This document shows, piece after piece, positions 1 through 5,568 of a DNA stretch of 5,568 nt. Made by a program: the position numbers and the translations under genes. Each line of letters starts with the position of its first letter. Within the stretch, counting starts at the first letter, position 1. The notes below the pieces were generated by a model that had not been told where the DNA came from, ran no database searches, and saw only the letters and a list, made by a program, of their open reading frames with translations. The stretch covers positions 6,311 through 11,878 of the forward strand of contig JAGORY010000032.1 of NCBI GenBank assembly GCA_018062585.1. Reading direction: 5' to 3'. Source of the stretch: Candidatus Peribacteraceae bacterium. Lineage in GTDB: Bacteria; Patescibacteriota; Gracilibacteria; Peribacterales; Peribacteraceae.

Positions 1-1508
1 AGGAAATCTTCGCGGATCATGCGGGTGACTTCGAGCGTGAGCTGTTCTTTGGGCGAGAGTGCATCGGTACCGACGAGGCGTACGATTTCTTCAAGCTTAC
101 TTTCTTCCTGCAGCAGACTGAGGGCGCGTTCGCGGTTCTTCATGAAGTCGGCAGATACTTCTTTGCTGAAGAAGTTCGAGAGGTTTTCAGCGTACAGAGT
201 GTAACTCTGGAGCCAGTTGATGGCCGGGAAGTGGCGCTTGTACGCCAAGCGCGCGTCGAGCGCCCAGAAGACCTTCGTGACGCGCAGCGTGTTCTGCGTC
301 ACGGGTTCAGAGAAGTCTCCACCTGGAGGCGACACGGCGCCGATGACGGAGAGTGAACCTTGGCGCTTGGCAGAGCCCAAGCATTCCACCGAACCAGAGC
401 GCTCGTAGAATCCGGCGGTGCGGGATCCGAGATACGCGGGGTAGCCTTCTTCACCCGGCATTTCCTCAAGGCGTCCGGACATTTCACGCATCGCTTCGGC
501 CCAGCGGGATGTGGAGTCCGCCATGAGAGCGACGTCGTAGCCCATGTCACGGTAGTACTCGGCGATGGTGATGCCGGCGTAGACGCTTGCTTCACGCGCG
601 GCCACCGGCATATTCGATGTATTGGCGATGAGCACCGTGCGCTTCATGAGCGGCTCGCCGGTATTTGGGTCGATGAGGTGCGGGAATTCGGTGAGCACCT
701 CGGTCATCTCGTTGCCGCGTTCTCCGCAACCGATGTAGACGATAACTTGTGCGTTGCAGTACTTCGCAAGACTTTGCTGGGTGACGGTTTTTCCGGCACC
801 GAACGGTCCGGGAATCGCGCCGGCACCGCCTTTCGCGATCGGGAAGAGCGTATCCAGAATGCGGGTACCCGTTGCGAGCGGTTCACTTGGGACGATCTTG
901 CCGTTCACCGGACGCGGGATGCGGATCGGCCAGCGCTGCAGCATCTGCACGTCCGTATCTCCCTTCTCCGTTGTGACGGTAGCAATCGTTTCGGTGATCG
1001 TCATCGAACCCGAGCGGATGTCCTTGAGCGTGCCATGAATTCCTGGCGGCACCATCACCTTGTGTTCGATGAGCGTCGTTTCCTGCACCGTTCCCAGAAT
1101 ATCTCCGCCCTTTACCGTGTCACCGGACTTCGCTGTCGCCTTGAAGTCCCACTTCTTCGCGCGGTCGAGCGCGTCCACCGTGATGCCGCGGGTGATGTAC
1201 GGGCTTTTGGCCTTCTCCTCGATGAGCTGGAGCGGCCTTTGGATGCCGTCGTAAATAGAAGTCAGCAGTCCGGGTGCAAGGTCCACCGTGAGCGTCATGC
1301 CGGTTCGCTCCACGATTTCCCCCGGGCGGATGCCGCTCGTCTCTTCGTAGACCTGGATCGACGCCGAGTCGCCATGAAGCTCGATGACTTCACCGATGAG
1401 CTTCTCCGAGGAGACGCGGACTACTTCGTACATGCGTGCCTGGGACATTCCGCTGGCGACGACGAGAGGTCCTGCGACCTTGGTGATGATTCCGTGAGAC
1501 TGTGACAT
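1..1508 (-). CDS. atpA: V-type ATPase catalytic subunit A, 3'-truncated by window edge
   Basis: Nucleotide-hydrolysing subunit of the A3B3 head. I translated 502 codons from the ATG at 1506-1508 to the left edge without a stop; the family has about 580-590 residues, so some 80 C-terminal residues are missing. The N-terminal barrel begins MSQSHGIITKVAGPLVVA. The bulge domain unique to A subunits follows at about 110-200 (PPGIHGTLKDI near 154-164). The Walker A loop is GPFGAGKT at 234-241 (K240, T241). The catalytic glutamate is E263 in GCGERGNEM, with R264 next to it. Walker B is VALMADSTSRWAEAMRE with D331 (codon 516-518). PPGGDFSEPVTQ is at 394-405, and the nucleotide-binding signature region PAINWLQSYT at 428-437 ends in Thr where I expect Ser. 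Positions run two higher than the E. hirae NtpA residues I recall (K238, T239, E261, R262). All catalytic residues are intact. F-type alpha/beta is excluded by the bulge domain and by the neighbours. Confidence 0.97.
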   Translation of the reverse strand, partial: MSQSHGIITKVAGPLVVASGMSQARMYEVVRVSSEKLIGEVIELHGDSASIQVYEETSGIRPGEIVERTGMTLTVDLAPGLLTSIYDGIQRPLQLIEEKAKSPYITRGITVDALDRAKKWDFKATAKSGDTVKGGDILGTVQETTLIEHKVMVPPGIHGTLKDIRSGSMTITETIATVTTEKGDTDVQMLQRWPIRIPRPVNGKIVPSEPLATGTRILDTLFPIAKGGAGAIPGPFGAGKTVTQQSLAKYCNAQVIVYIGCGERGNEMTEVLTEFPHLIDPNTGEPLMKRTVLIANTSNMPVAAREASVYAGITIAEYYRDMGYDVALMADSTSRWAEAMREMSGRLEEMPGEEGYPAYLGSRTAGFYERSGSVECLGSAKRQGSLSVIGAVSPPGGDFSEPVTQNTLRVTKVFWALDARLAYKRHFPAINWLQSYTLYAENLSNFFSKEVSADFMKNRERALSLLQEESKLEEIVRLVGTDALSPKEQLTLEVTRMIREDF

Positions 1509-1527
1509 GGGGGAGTGAGGGAATTGA
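1509..1527 (-). promoter_or_regulatory. atpF-atpA spacer, C-rich, without Shine-Dalgarno
   Basis: Nineteen nt between the atpF stop and the atpA ATG. On the minus strand it reads TCAATTCCCTCACTCCCCC, with a C5 run touching the start codon. It contains no GGAG-like motif. Confidence 0.4.
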
Positions 1528-1881
1528 TTACTGGAGGATGTCGGAGCCGATGGCACGTTCCACGATCCGCTTCAGTCGCTGCAGACCGTAGCTCGTCCCA
1601 TCGGCTTCGTGGATGGAAGGGAGAGGGATGATGGCGGGGAGGGCCCCGCGTTGCAATTTTCGTTCGTCGTCCGGAGAAATAGTGGCGGCAAGGTCTTCGG
1701 TGATGAAAACGACGGCGTAGGTGTTTCTTTGGATGCCGCGGTCATCGCGCATCGTCCGCTTGAGTTTGAAGAGAGCGGCTACCGCCTCGGGGCCGGTGGA
1801 GACCGGTACGACGTCCACGCCGAGGAGTGAGAAAGCGGCGACGGTTTCGCGAGGGCCGACGATGGCGATGCGGTAGGTCAT
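1528..1881 (-). CDS. atpF: V-type ATPase subunit F (central shaft)
   Basis: Small Rossmann-like subunit that binds D in the rotating shaft (called NtpG in E. hirae). The product is 117 residues against a usual 100-110. The frame is open upstream to 2046, but the ATG at 1879-1881 is chosen: it gives the family N-terminus MTYRIAIVGPRETVAAFSLL and the ATGA overlap with atpC, whereas a longer start would bury most of the extra sequence inside atpC. Other landmarks are GVDVVPV (21-27), YAVVFITEDLA (55-65), LPAIIPLPS (81-89) and the C-terminal helix VERAIGSDIL (107-116). A charged segment at about 40-53 (KLKRTMRDDRG...) lies before the YAVVFITE strand and seems longer than in typical homologues, accounting for the extra length. 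It ends with TAA, 19 nt before atpA. Confidence 0.93.
   Translation of the reverse strand: MTYRIAIVGPRETVAAFSLLGVDVVPVSTGPEAVAALFKLKRTMRDDRGIQRNTYAVVFITEDLAATISPDDERKLQRGALPAIIPLPSIHEADGTSYGLQRLKRIVERAIGSDILQ
1878..1881 (-). promoter_or_regulatory. ATGA start-stop overlap atpC/atpF
   Basis: The atpF ATG (1879-1881) overlaps the atpC TGA (1878-1880) by the classic 4-nt arrangement associated with translational coupling. With the 1-nt TAATG overlap at 2885, it makes E, C and F a tightly coupled block. Confidence 0.85.
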
Positions 1882-2885
1882 GCGGGGAAGTGCGTCGAAG
1901 GAATGAACGGGGGAAGAATCTGTTTGATCTCCTGCGGAGAGAGCTTGTTCCGTTTGCCGATGGCGATCGCGCGAAGCAGCCGTACGTGTGCCATCACCAT
2001 CGCGGCGAATGCGAAGACCGGTTCCACCGTGAGCGGGACAGTCCACATCCGGCCGATGTCGGCTGCAAGAATAGACGCGCCGATCTGTTCAACGGCGATG
2101 GGAGCGGCACTGCCTTGCGCCGGAATGAACGGGGCGTACAGGTCGGACCCAGCAATTGCGGAACGAATATCGGCTTTCGGGCCTGCAAGACGCGTCAGAG
2201 GCACGGATCCGCCGGGAAGTAGTGCTTCTTCGGCATGCGGAGTCCCAATTGTCTTGAGACGCAAAGCCGTACGGATGTTCGTGACATCGATGGAGTGCCG
2301 TACGTACTGCAGAATATCAGCGCTTCCGCTGGCGTGAGCGAGGGCTGTGCGACGCTCCGCGATGAAGCGAGCGACGGCGCGGTCGATGGTCCAAGGTGAC
2401 GGTTTCGTCAGTATTTTCATCGATGCGATGAATGACGTCAGTGTTTCGGGGAGAGTATTCGGAGGTACCGATCCTTCCACTGCTGCGCGGAGAGAGACGG
2501 GGTTCCACAGCGTGAGGCTCGTGACTGGTTCCGTGCTCACCTCAGATGACAGTCCGTGATATTTCTTTAAGAGGTATGCAAGTCTCGGTGCGTCACCCGT
2601 GAGCCACAGAATTCCGAAAGTCGGACGCTTGGCGGGAGGCGTCATTGCCTCTACTTCGCGCTTCACCCATTGCTCGGCAGCATTCAGAAGAGAGTCGACT
2701 CCCTCCGTGCCTGCGCTGACGTTCGCCATGAGCTTAAGCTCTCGGAGCGTTCGCTCGAATTCCGCAAGGCCGTGGCTTCCGAGTAAACGGTCGACGTCGG
2801 ATTGCGACAGCAGGTGCTGCTTTAAGATCGCCGTTCTGCCGGCAGCGAACGCGAAGTGTTGGCCGACGAATGCGGTTGCAGACAT
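1878..2885 (-). CDS. atpC: V-type ATPase subunit C (d / AC39 family)
   Basis: Funnel-shaped subunit that seats the central shaft on the K ring. The product is 335 residues, typical for the AC39 family (about 320-350), all alpha-helical in appearance. Family landmarks are the N-terminal FAFAAGRTAILKQHLL (11-26), the central DVTNIRTALRLK (200-211) and the C-terminal EP...VRLLRAIAIGKRNKLSPQEI (288-320). The family is built from three similar helical bundles, which the spacing of these landmarks fits. The start ATG (2883-2885) overlaps the atpE stop by one base. The end overlaps atpF in an ATGA motif at 1878-1881. No separate ribosome-binding site is visible at either junction, so reinitiation after the upstream gene is likely. 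Not to be confused with F-type atpC (epsilon). Confidence 0.92.
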   Translation of the reverse strand: MSATAFVGQHFAFAAGRTAILKQHLLSQSDVDRLLGSHGLAEFERTLRELKLMANVSAGTEGVDSLLNAAEQWVKREVEAMTPPAKRPTFGILWLTGDAPRLAYLLKKYHGLSSEVSTEPVTSLTLWNPVSLRAAVEGSVPPNTLPETLTSFIASMKILTKPSPWTIDRAVARFIAERRTALAHASGSADILQYVRHSIDVTNIRTALRLKTIGTPHAEEALLPGGSVPLTRLAGPKADIRSAIAGSDLYAPFIPAQGSAAPIAVEQIGASILAADIGRMWTVPLTVEPVFAFAAMVMAHVRLLRAIAIGKRNKLSPQEIKQILPPFIPSTHFPA

Positions 2886-3448
2886 TAGGCGCGGGAGGCG
2901 AAGAGAAGATGAGCGACGTCGAGCTCTTTCTTTTGACGGAGTACGCCGTGGACGAGATGTTCGAACGTGTAGTCCGCTTCCGATGTCTCGCCGACGAAAC
3001 GAAAACCGCCGATGGCATCAGTAACGCTGGCGACCGTGAACTGATCCGAAGGAGCGATCTTTCTGAGAAGCGCTTCATGGCGCTGGCTTGCGTGGAGCGC
3101 GCCGTTACCCCTGATTCTTTTCAGGCATGCGCGGAGCAGTGGTTCGACTTTCTCATCAGGAAGAGCAGCGAGCATTGCGATGGCTTCAGCGAACGCCGCA
3201 TTGATGACGGCTTGTTTCACAGTAGCAATTCGGTTACGTCGTTCGACGGCAGAGTGTGTCTTCACTTTCAGAAGAAGCTGACCTTTTCTGGTTTCCACTT
3301 CCTGCAGCATTGTGCTTCGGAGCGAAGCGAGAGCGTCTTTGTGCTTCGTGCGCTTCTCTTTCACGCGCTGTTCATGAGCAGCGCGCAGTGCAGCGATGTC
3401 ACGATCAGCGTGTGATGTGATGGCGGTGATGATGTCCTGAAGAGCCAT
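2885..3448 (-). CDS. atpE: V-type ATPase subunit E (peripheral stalk)
   Basis: Forms, with a G/H subunit, the peripheral stalk that holds the catalytic head against subunit I. The product is 187 residues, within the usual 180-210 range. Residues about 10-80 are highly charged and helical, rich in Arg, Lys, Glu and Ala, and would make the long coiled coil with its partner. The rest is the C-terminal globular domain that caps the A/B head, with the family pattern GGFRFVGE...ADYTFEHLV at 147-165. Identity rests on this pattern, length and the position between K and C, because E sequences diverge fast. The start ATG (3446-3448) is the first in the frame after atpK. The stop TAA shares one base with the atpC ATG (TAATG), suggesting translational coupling. 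The partner G/H gene is not in the window. Confidence 0.9.
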   Translation of the reverse strand: MALQDIITAITSHADRDIAALRAAHEQRVKEKRTKHKDALASLRSTMLQEVETRKGQLLLKVKTHSAVERRNRIATVKQAVINAAFAEAIAMLAALPDEKVEPLLRACLKRIRGNGALHASQRHEALLRKIAPSDQFTVASVTDAIGGFRFVGETSEADYTFEHLVHGVLRQKKELDVAHLLFASRA

Positions 3449-3482
3449 AAAATTGGGGTCAGAAAATTCGTGAAATCTGGCT
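3449..3482 (-). promoter_or_regulatory. atpK-atpE spacer without Shine-Dalgarno
   Basis: A 34-nt spacer. On the minus strand it ends GACCCCAATTTT just before the atpE ATG, with a C4 run at 3455-3458, 7-10 nt upstream of the start. No purine-rich ribosome-binding motif is visible, and no convincing hairpin that could act as a terminator or attenuator. Confidence 0.4.
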
Positions 3483-4094
3483 TTAGGCGACGCCGAGGAT
3501 GGCTCCCTTCAGCGCGTTCAACATGAAGAACGAGATGAGGAATCCGAGGAGAGCGTACGTTTCGACGAGGGCAGCGAGTGTGATGACGCGACCGGCGAGA
3601 CGGCCGTCCTTCGCGAGCATGTGCATACCGGCCGCACAGACTTTGGCCTGATACGGAGCGGAGGTGAGACACGTGAACATGACCGGCAAGAAAGCGCAGA
3701 AAAGGATGACGCCCTGGAGCGCGCTGACTTCCACCGTCTGCGTGATGAGTGGGGTGTAGGTGAAGATGAACAGGAGCGAGATCACCATGCCGTACAGGCC
3801 CTGGGAACCGGGGAGCACAGCGAGTGTGATCACCTTGCCAGCGAGCTCAGGCTTTTCGGTGAGCAGACCGGAACCAGCCTGACCGACCATGCTGACGCCG
3901 AGGATCGAGCCGAAACACGGAAGCATCGTGGCGAGCGCTGCACCTGCGAATGCGAGGAGCAGTGCCCAGTCAGTGACGTGACCGACCGTGGAGGCAACCG
4001 GCACGGCGGTTCCTTGGGCGAGGGCGGCGAAGGGAAGAGCGAGTGCAACACCGGAGGCGGCGCTGATCGCGAGGAGGGAGAGAGACTTCCTCAT
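3483..4094 (-). CDS. atpK: V-type ATPase subunit K (proteolipid, c ring), two-hairpin form
   Basis: Rotor-ring proteolipid carrying the coupling ion. The product is 203 residues. The ATG at 4092-4094 was chosen because it begins a signal-peptide-like stretch (MRKSLSLLAI...ALA) and avoids overlap with atpI; the longer frame upstream runs antisense-free but in the wrong frame through atpI. Two helical hairpins follow, at about 43-114 and 125-196, internally similar (AGKVITLA at 85-92, AGRVITLA at 167-174). The ion site matches Enterococcus hirae NtpK: LPGSQGLY at 94-101 gives L94, S97, Q98 and Y101 for L61, T64, Q65 and Y68; Q149 in SAPYQAK stands for Q110; E178 in VETYALLGF is the essential carboxylate for E139. 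Hairpin 1 has G96 where hairpin 2 has E178, so there is one carboxylate per four helices, typical of V-type rings. Mature length after signal removal would be about 177 residues, slightly longer than NtpK. Confidence 0.96.
   Translation of the reverse strand: MRKSLSLLAISAASGVALALPFAALAQGTAVPVASTVGHVTDWALLLAFAGAALATMLPCFGSILGVSMVGQAGSGLLTEKPELAGKVITLAVLPGSQGLYGMVISLLFIFTYTPLITQTVEVSALQGVILFCAFLPVMFTCLTSAPYQAKVCAAGMHMLAKDGRLAGRVITLAALVETYALLGFLISFFMLNALKGAILGVA
3507..3722 (-). repeat. AtpK internal repeat unit 2 (hairpin 2, residues 125-196)
   Basis: Second hairpin, with LAGRVITLAALVETYALLG aligned to unit 1. It bears the essential glutamate E178 in its outer helix and the ligand Q149 in its inner helix. 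Confidence 0.85.
3753..3968 (-). repeat. AtpK internal repeat unit 1 (hairpin 1, residues 43-114)
   Basis: First of two homologous transmembrane hairpins. It aligns with the second unit at an offset of 82 residues, most clearly over LAGKVITLAVLPGSQGLYG. A 13-nt stretch (3818-3830) is identical in DNA to 3572-3584 in unit 2. This unit carries the accessory ligands L94, S97 and Q98 and has glycine (G96) at the carboxylate position. The duplication is ancestral to V-type proteolipids. Confidence 0.85.
4017..4094 (-). other. Putative signal peptide of AtpK (residues 1-26)
   Basis: Residues 1-26 show a basic start (MRK), a hydrophobic core (SLLAISAASGVALALPF) and an ALA tripeptide at 24-26 that would suit signal peptidase I cleavage before Q27. 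Cleaved leaders are known on some V/A-type proteolipids, for example in Thermus. E. hirae NtpK, with which the rest of the protein aligns well, starts without one as far as I recall. Whether it is cut, or stays as an extra helix, cannot be seen from sequence. Confidence 0.65.
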
Positions 4095-4125
4095 AGGAAG
4101 GGGGGAAAAGGGGAAATGAAATAGC
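4095..4125 (-). promoter_or_regulatory. Pyrimidine-rich atpI-atpK spacer without Shine-Dalgarno
   Basis: The 31-nt spacer read on the minus strand is almost all C and T over its last 24 nt, with runs of C4 (4110-4113) and C6 (4100-4105) ending just before the atpK ATG. No GGAG-like ribosome-binding motif is present. K is needed in many copies per complex, so a strong translation signal would be expected here; a pyrimidine tract bound by ribosomal protein S1 is one possible substitute. That role is inference only. Confidence 0.45.
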
Positions 4126-5568
4126 TTAAGGATTGGTCTTGCGAGAAAAAGGAGAGAATGCCCTGCCGCCGCCTTCGAAGAATTGGCTGAAGAATTCGAT
4201 GAACTGCAAACGGCCAGCATGAATAAAGCTGCCGAGCGTATTGAGCGCGATACTAACCGCGTGACCCGAAAAGGCGACAATGATGACGACCGGAATGCCG
4301 ATCCAGATTGGGAACAATTTACCCATCTCGACGGCCACTTGGTCGACCGCGAGTGCGATGGCGCCCGTCACGAGACCGAGTGCGAGAATGCGAAGATAAC
4401 TGAGACCGTTACTGAGGAGGCCGATGGCGAAGTTCACGGTGCCGAGCATGCCCATGAGAGGTCGCAGGTACCACGGATTGCCGTAACCTTTACCCCACAC
4501 GACGAGCGCGATACTTCCGTAGAGCGCATACATGGTTGCCGGAATGTAGGCATCAGGAGCGAAAGCGCGTACCAGAACTGCGACGAGAAGGATGTGTGCG
4601 GTGAAATGTTCCCAGAATGCGGACGCCTTCTTGCCATGGATCCACTTGTGCCATCCCGCCAGAAACATGCCGAAGAAAAGATGCGTGATACCAAGAATGA
4701 GTGCGAGATTCTGGAGGAACTGAATGCCTTCCTGCGTTCCGAGATTCCAGACCTGAAGCTTAAACCAATATCCTTTACCGACTGGTGTACGGACAAAGTC
4801 CAAGGCTGCCGGAAGTTTGTTTGGATCAAGACCGAACCATCCCCCAAACGGTATACCGACGAAGAAAGCGGCGATCCCTCCGAAGAACACGGCCCACCAC
4901 AGCGGAGCTTTGCGGATGGTTTGCTTCGTGATCAAAAGGTACAGGCCCATGATGACTGCGATCGCGAGGCCGTATCCAGCGTCCGTGATACAGAGCGCGA
5001 AGAATAGTGTGAAGAACGGAGCAAGTGCCGCTGTCGGATCCATCTCCGACGCAAGCGGCAGACCGTAGAGCGTTGTCACACTTTCGAACGGCGAAATGAG
5101 AAGCGAATTTCTGATGAGTACTGGCGGCTCTTCCTCTGGCTCTGGCTCGATAGGGAGCAGTGCGACGGCGGATGAGACTGAGGAAAGAGATTTTTCGATG
5201 CGCGGAGCGTCAGAGTGCGGCATCCAGCCCGTGATGAGAATCATGGAGTCCGTGACCGTCATTTGTTCGCGAACGGCGTCGCGCTGCTTGAGCCACCGCA
5301 GAAACGTCCGTACTTTTATGAGATCGGGAAGATGTTTCGTGAAGCGAATGCGCTCGTCGTTATTGGCTGCGAGCTGCGTATGAATCTCATTCAAGCGAGC
5401 AGATACGCCGTCGAGGAGGAGTGCCGGAAAACCGGTGCATTCCGGAGGGCGGATCGTCGTCCATCCGTACGAAGTCGCGATTTCTTCGAACATGTCGCTA
5501 TCGTTTTTCCAGACCAAGGCACTCATGGTGATGGAACTCGCCTCCTCCCCTATCGTCTCCATACTCGT
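4126..5568 (-). CDS. atpI: V-type ATPase subunit I (a subunit), 5'-truncated by window edge
   Basis: Membrane stator subunit forming the two ion half-channels beside the K ring. The window holds 480 codons plus TAA; the family is usually about 600-660 residues, so roughly 150-180 N-terminal residues lie off the right edge. An ATG at 5560-5562 is in frame, but the reading frame stays open beyond it, so it is probably internal. Numbering from that Met, residues 1-150 are the end of the soluble arm, including the family-typical ITGWMP segment (110-115). Membrane segments follow at about 181-212 (with FFALCITDAGYGL), 221-245, 281-304, 320-335, 340-357, 368-412 and 418-445. The essential ring-facing Arg is R391 in SYLRIL (codon 4390-4392). 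The second conserved Arg is R451 in HAGRLQF (codon 4210-4212), followed by the hallmark tail EFFSQFFEGGGRAFSPF. The 60-residue Arg-Arg spacing is like that of known homologues. No frameshift or internal stop was seen. Confidence 0.96.
   Translation of the reverse strand, partial: TSMETIGEEASSITMSALVWKNDSDMFEEIATSYGWTTIRPPECTGFPALLLDGVSARLNEIHTQLAANNDERIRFTKHLPDLIKVRTFLRWLKQRDAVREQMTVTDSMILITGWMPHSDAPRIEKSLSSVSSAVALLPIEPEPEEEPPVLIRNSLLISPFESVTTLYGLPLASEMDPTAALAPFFTLFFALCITDAGYGLAIAVIMGLYLLITKQTIRKAPLWWAVFFGGIAAFFVGIPFGGWFGLDPNKLPAALDFVRTPVGKGYWFKLQVWNLGTQEGIQFLQNLALILGITHLFFGMFLAGWHKWIHGKKASAFWEHFTAHILLVAVLVRAFAPDAYIPATMYALYGSIALVVWGKGYGNPWYLRPLMGMLGTVNFAIGLLSNGLSYLRILALGLVTGAIALAVDQVAVEMGKLFPIWIGIPVVIIVAFSGHAVSIALNTLGSFIHAGRLQFIEFFSQFFEGGGRAFSPFSRKTNP

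Larger units (their letters stand above)
1..5568 (-). other. V/A-type ATPase operon (atpI-K-E-C-F-A), both ends cut by the window
   Basis: Six genes in one direction, with junctions of 31 nt (I/K), 34 nt (K/E), 1-nt overlap (E/C), 4-nt overlap (C/F) and 19 nt (F/A), which strongly suggests one polycistronic mRNA. The order matches Thermus and Enterococcus-type V-ATPase operons, where atpB and atpD follow atpA and a G/H stalk subunit commonly precedes atpI. Those three are not in the window, so their presence is inference. The genes encode membrane motor (I, K), rotor connector (C, F), peripheral stalk (E) and catalytic head (A). No promoter or terminator was recognised inside the window, which fits the middle of an operon. 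Confidence 0.93.

Noticed and set aside
360..1505. A 381-codon open frame on the plus strand
   Set aside because: It lies wholly antisense to atpA, whose translation matches the family throughout including catalytic motifs. The antisense product is rich in Arg, His and Asp with no recognisable domain, as expected from the reverse of a GC-rich gene with biased codons.
1528..2046. A longer AtpF starting at 2046 (172 residues)
   Set aside because: The extra 55 residues lie inside atpC and have no family similarity; MTYRIAIVG at 1881 is the typical N-terminus.
3572..3830. 13-nt direct repeat (3572-3584 and 3818-3830) as a mobile or recombination element
   Set aside because: The two copies fall at equivalent positions of the two AtpK hairpins, 82 codons apart in frame, so they reflect the ancestral protein duplication and constrained codons.
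3483..4280. A longer AtpK starting at 4280 (265 residues)
   Set aside because: The extra 62 residues overlap the conserved 3' end of atpI in another frame and read as a shadow. The ATG at 4094 begins a coherent signal-like sequence and gives a normal proteolipid.
4183..5007. A 274-codon open frame on the plus strand
   Set aside because: Antisense to the conserved membrane domain of atpI; the composition (Glu, Asp, Arg rich, low hydrophobicity) mirrors reversed membrane-protein codons. No motif or start signal supports it.
5560..5562. ATG near the right edge as the true start of atpI
   Set aside because: The frame remains open to the edge, and the protein from this Met would lack about 150-180 residues of the soluble arm present in the family. 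It is more likely internal.
1..5568. A previously undescribed system (defence, mobile or biosynthetic) hidden in the window
   Set aside because: Every base is either in one of six recognisable V-ATPase genes or in spacers of 34 nt or less. No foreign gene, RNA structure, repeat array or insertion was found on either strand.

Overview
The window is a stretch of one bacterial operon for a V/A-type (rotary) ATPase. All six genes I can support are on the minus strand, so the operon reads from the right edge to the left. The order in transcription is atpI (partial, 5' part off the right edge), atpK, atpE, atpC, atpF and atpA (partial, 3' part off the left edge). This is the I-K-E-C-F-A order that I know from Thermus/Deinococcus and from Enterococcus/Clostridia ntp operons. 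There atpB and atpD follow atpA, and a G/H-type stalk subunit often precedes atpI. Those genes would lie just outside the window.

Region by region: 4126-5568 encodes the membrane stator subunit I (a), including both conserved arginines facing the ring. 3483-4094 encodes the ring proteolipid K (c), a signal-peptide-like segment followed by two fused helical hairpins. 2885-3448 encodes the peripheral stalk subunit E. 1878-2885 encodes subunit C (d/AC39), the funnel joining shaft to ring. 1528-1881 encodes the central-shaft subunit F. 1-1508 encodes about 502 residues of the catalytic subunit A, with intact Walker A, catalytic Glu and Walker B. Spacing is tight: a 4-nt overlap C/F, a 1-nt overlap E/C, and gaps of 31, 34 and 19 nt before K, E and A. 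No stretch of 300 bases lacks a gene, and I see no RNA gene, mobile element, CRISPR array, promoter or terminator.

Together the products form the membrane motor (I, K), the coupling parts (C, F, E) and most of one catalytic subunit (A) of a machine that couples ATP hydrolysis or synthesis to ion flow. The K subunit keeps the residues that bind Na+ in Enterococcus hirae NtpK, with one conservative Thr-to-Ser change, so a Na+-coupled enzyme is a reasonable prediction.

The organism is probably a bacterium of moderately high GC using the standard code (no in-frame UGA, Trp encoded by TGG). I cannot place it in a phylum. None of the five visible start codons has a Shine-Dalgarno-like purine tract. 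Each instead has a run of 3-6 C within about 13 nt upstream, which is unlike Enterococcus or Clostridia and is the most unusual thing here. I found no previously undescribed system; the window is essentially a conserved housekeeping operon.
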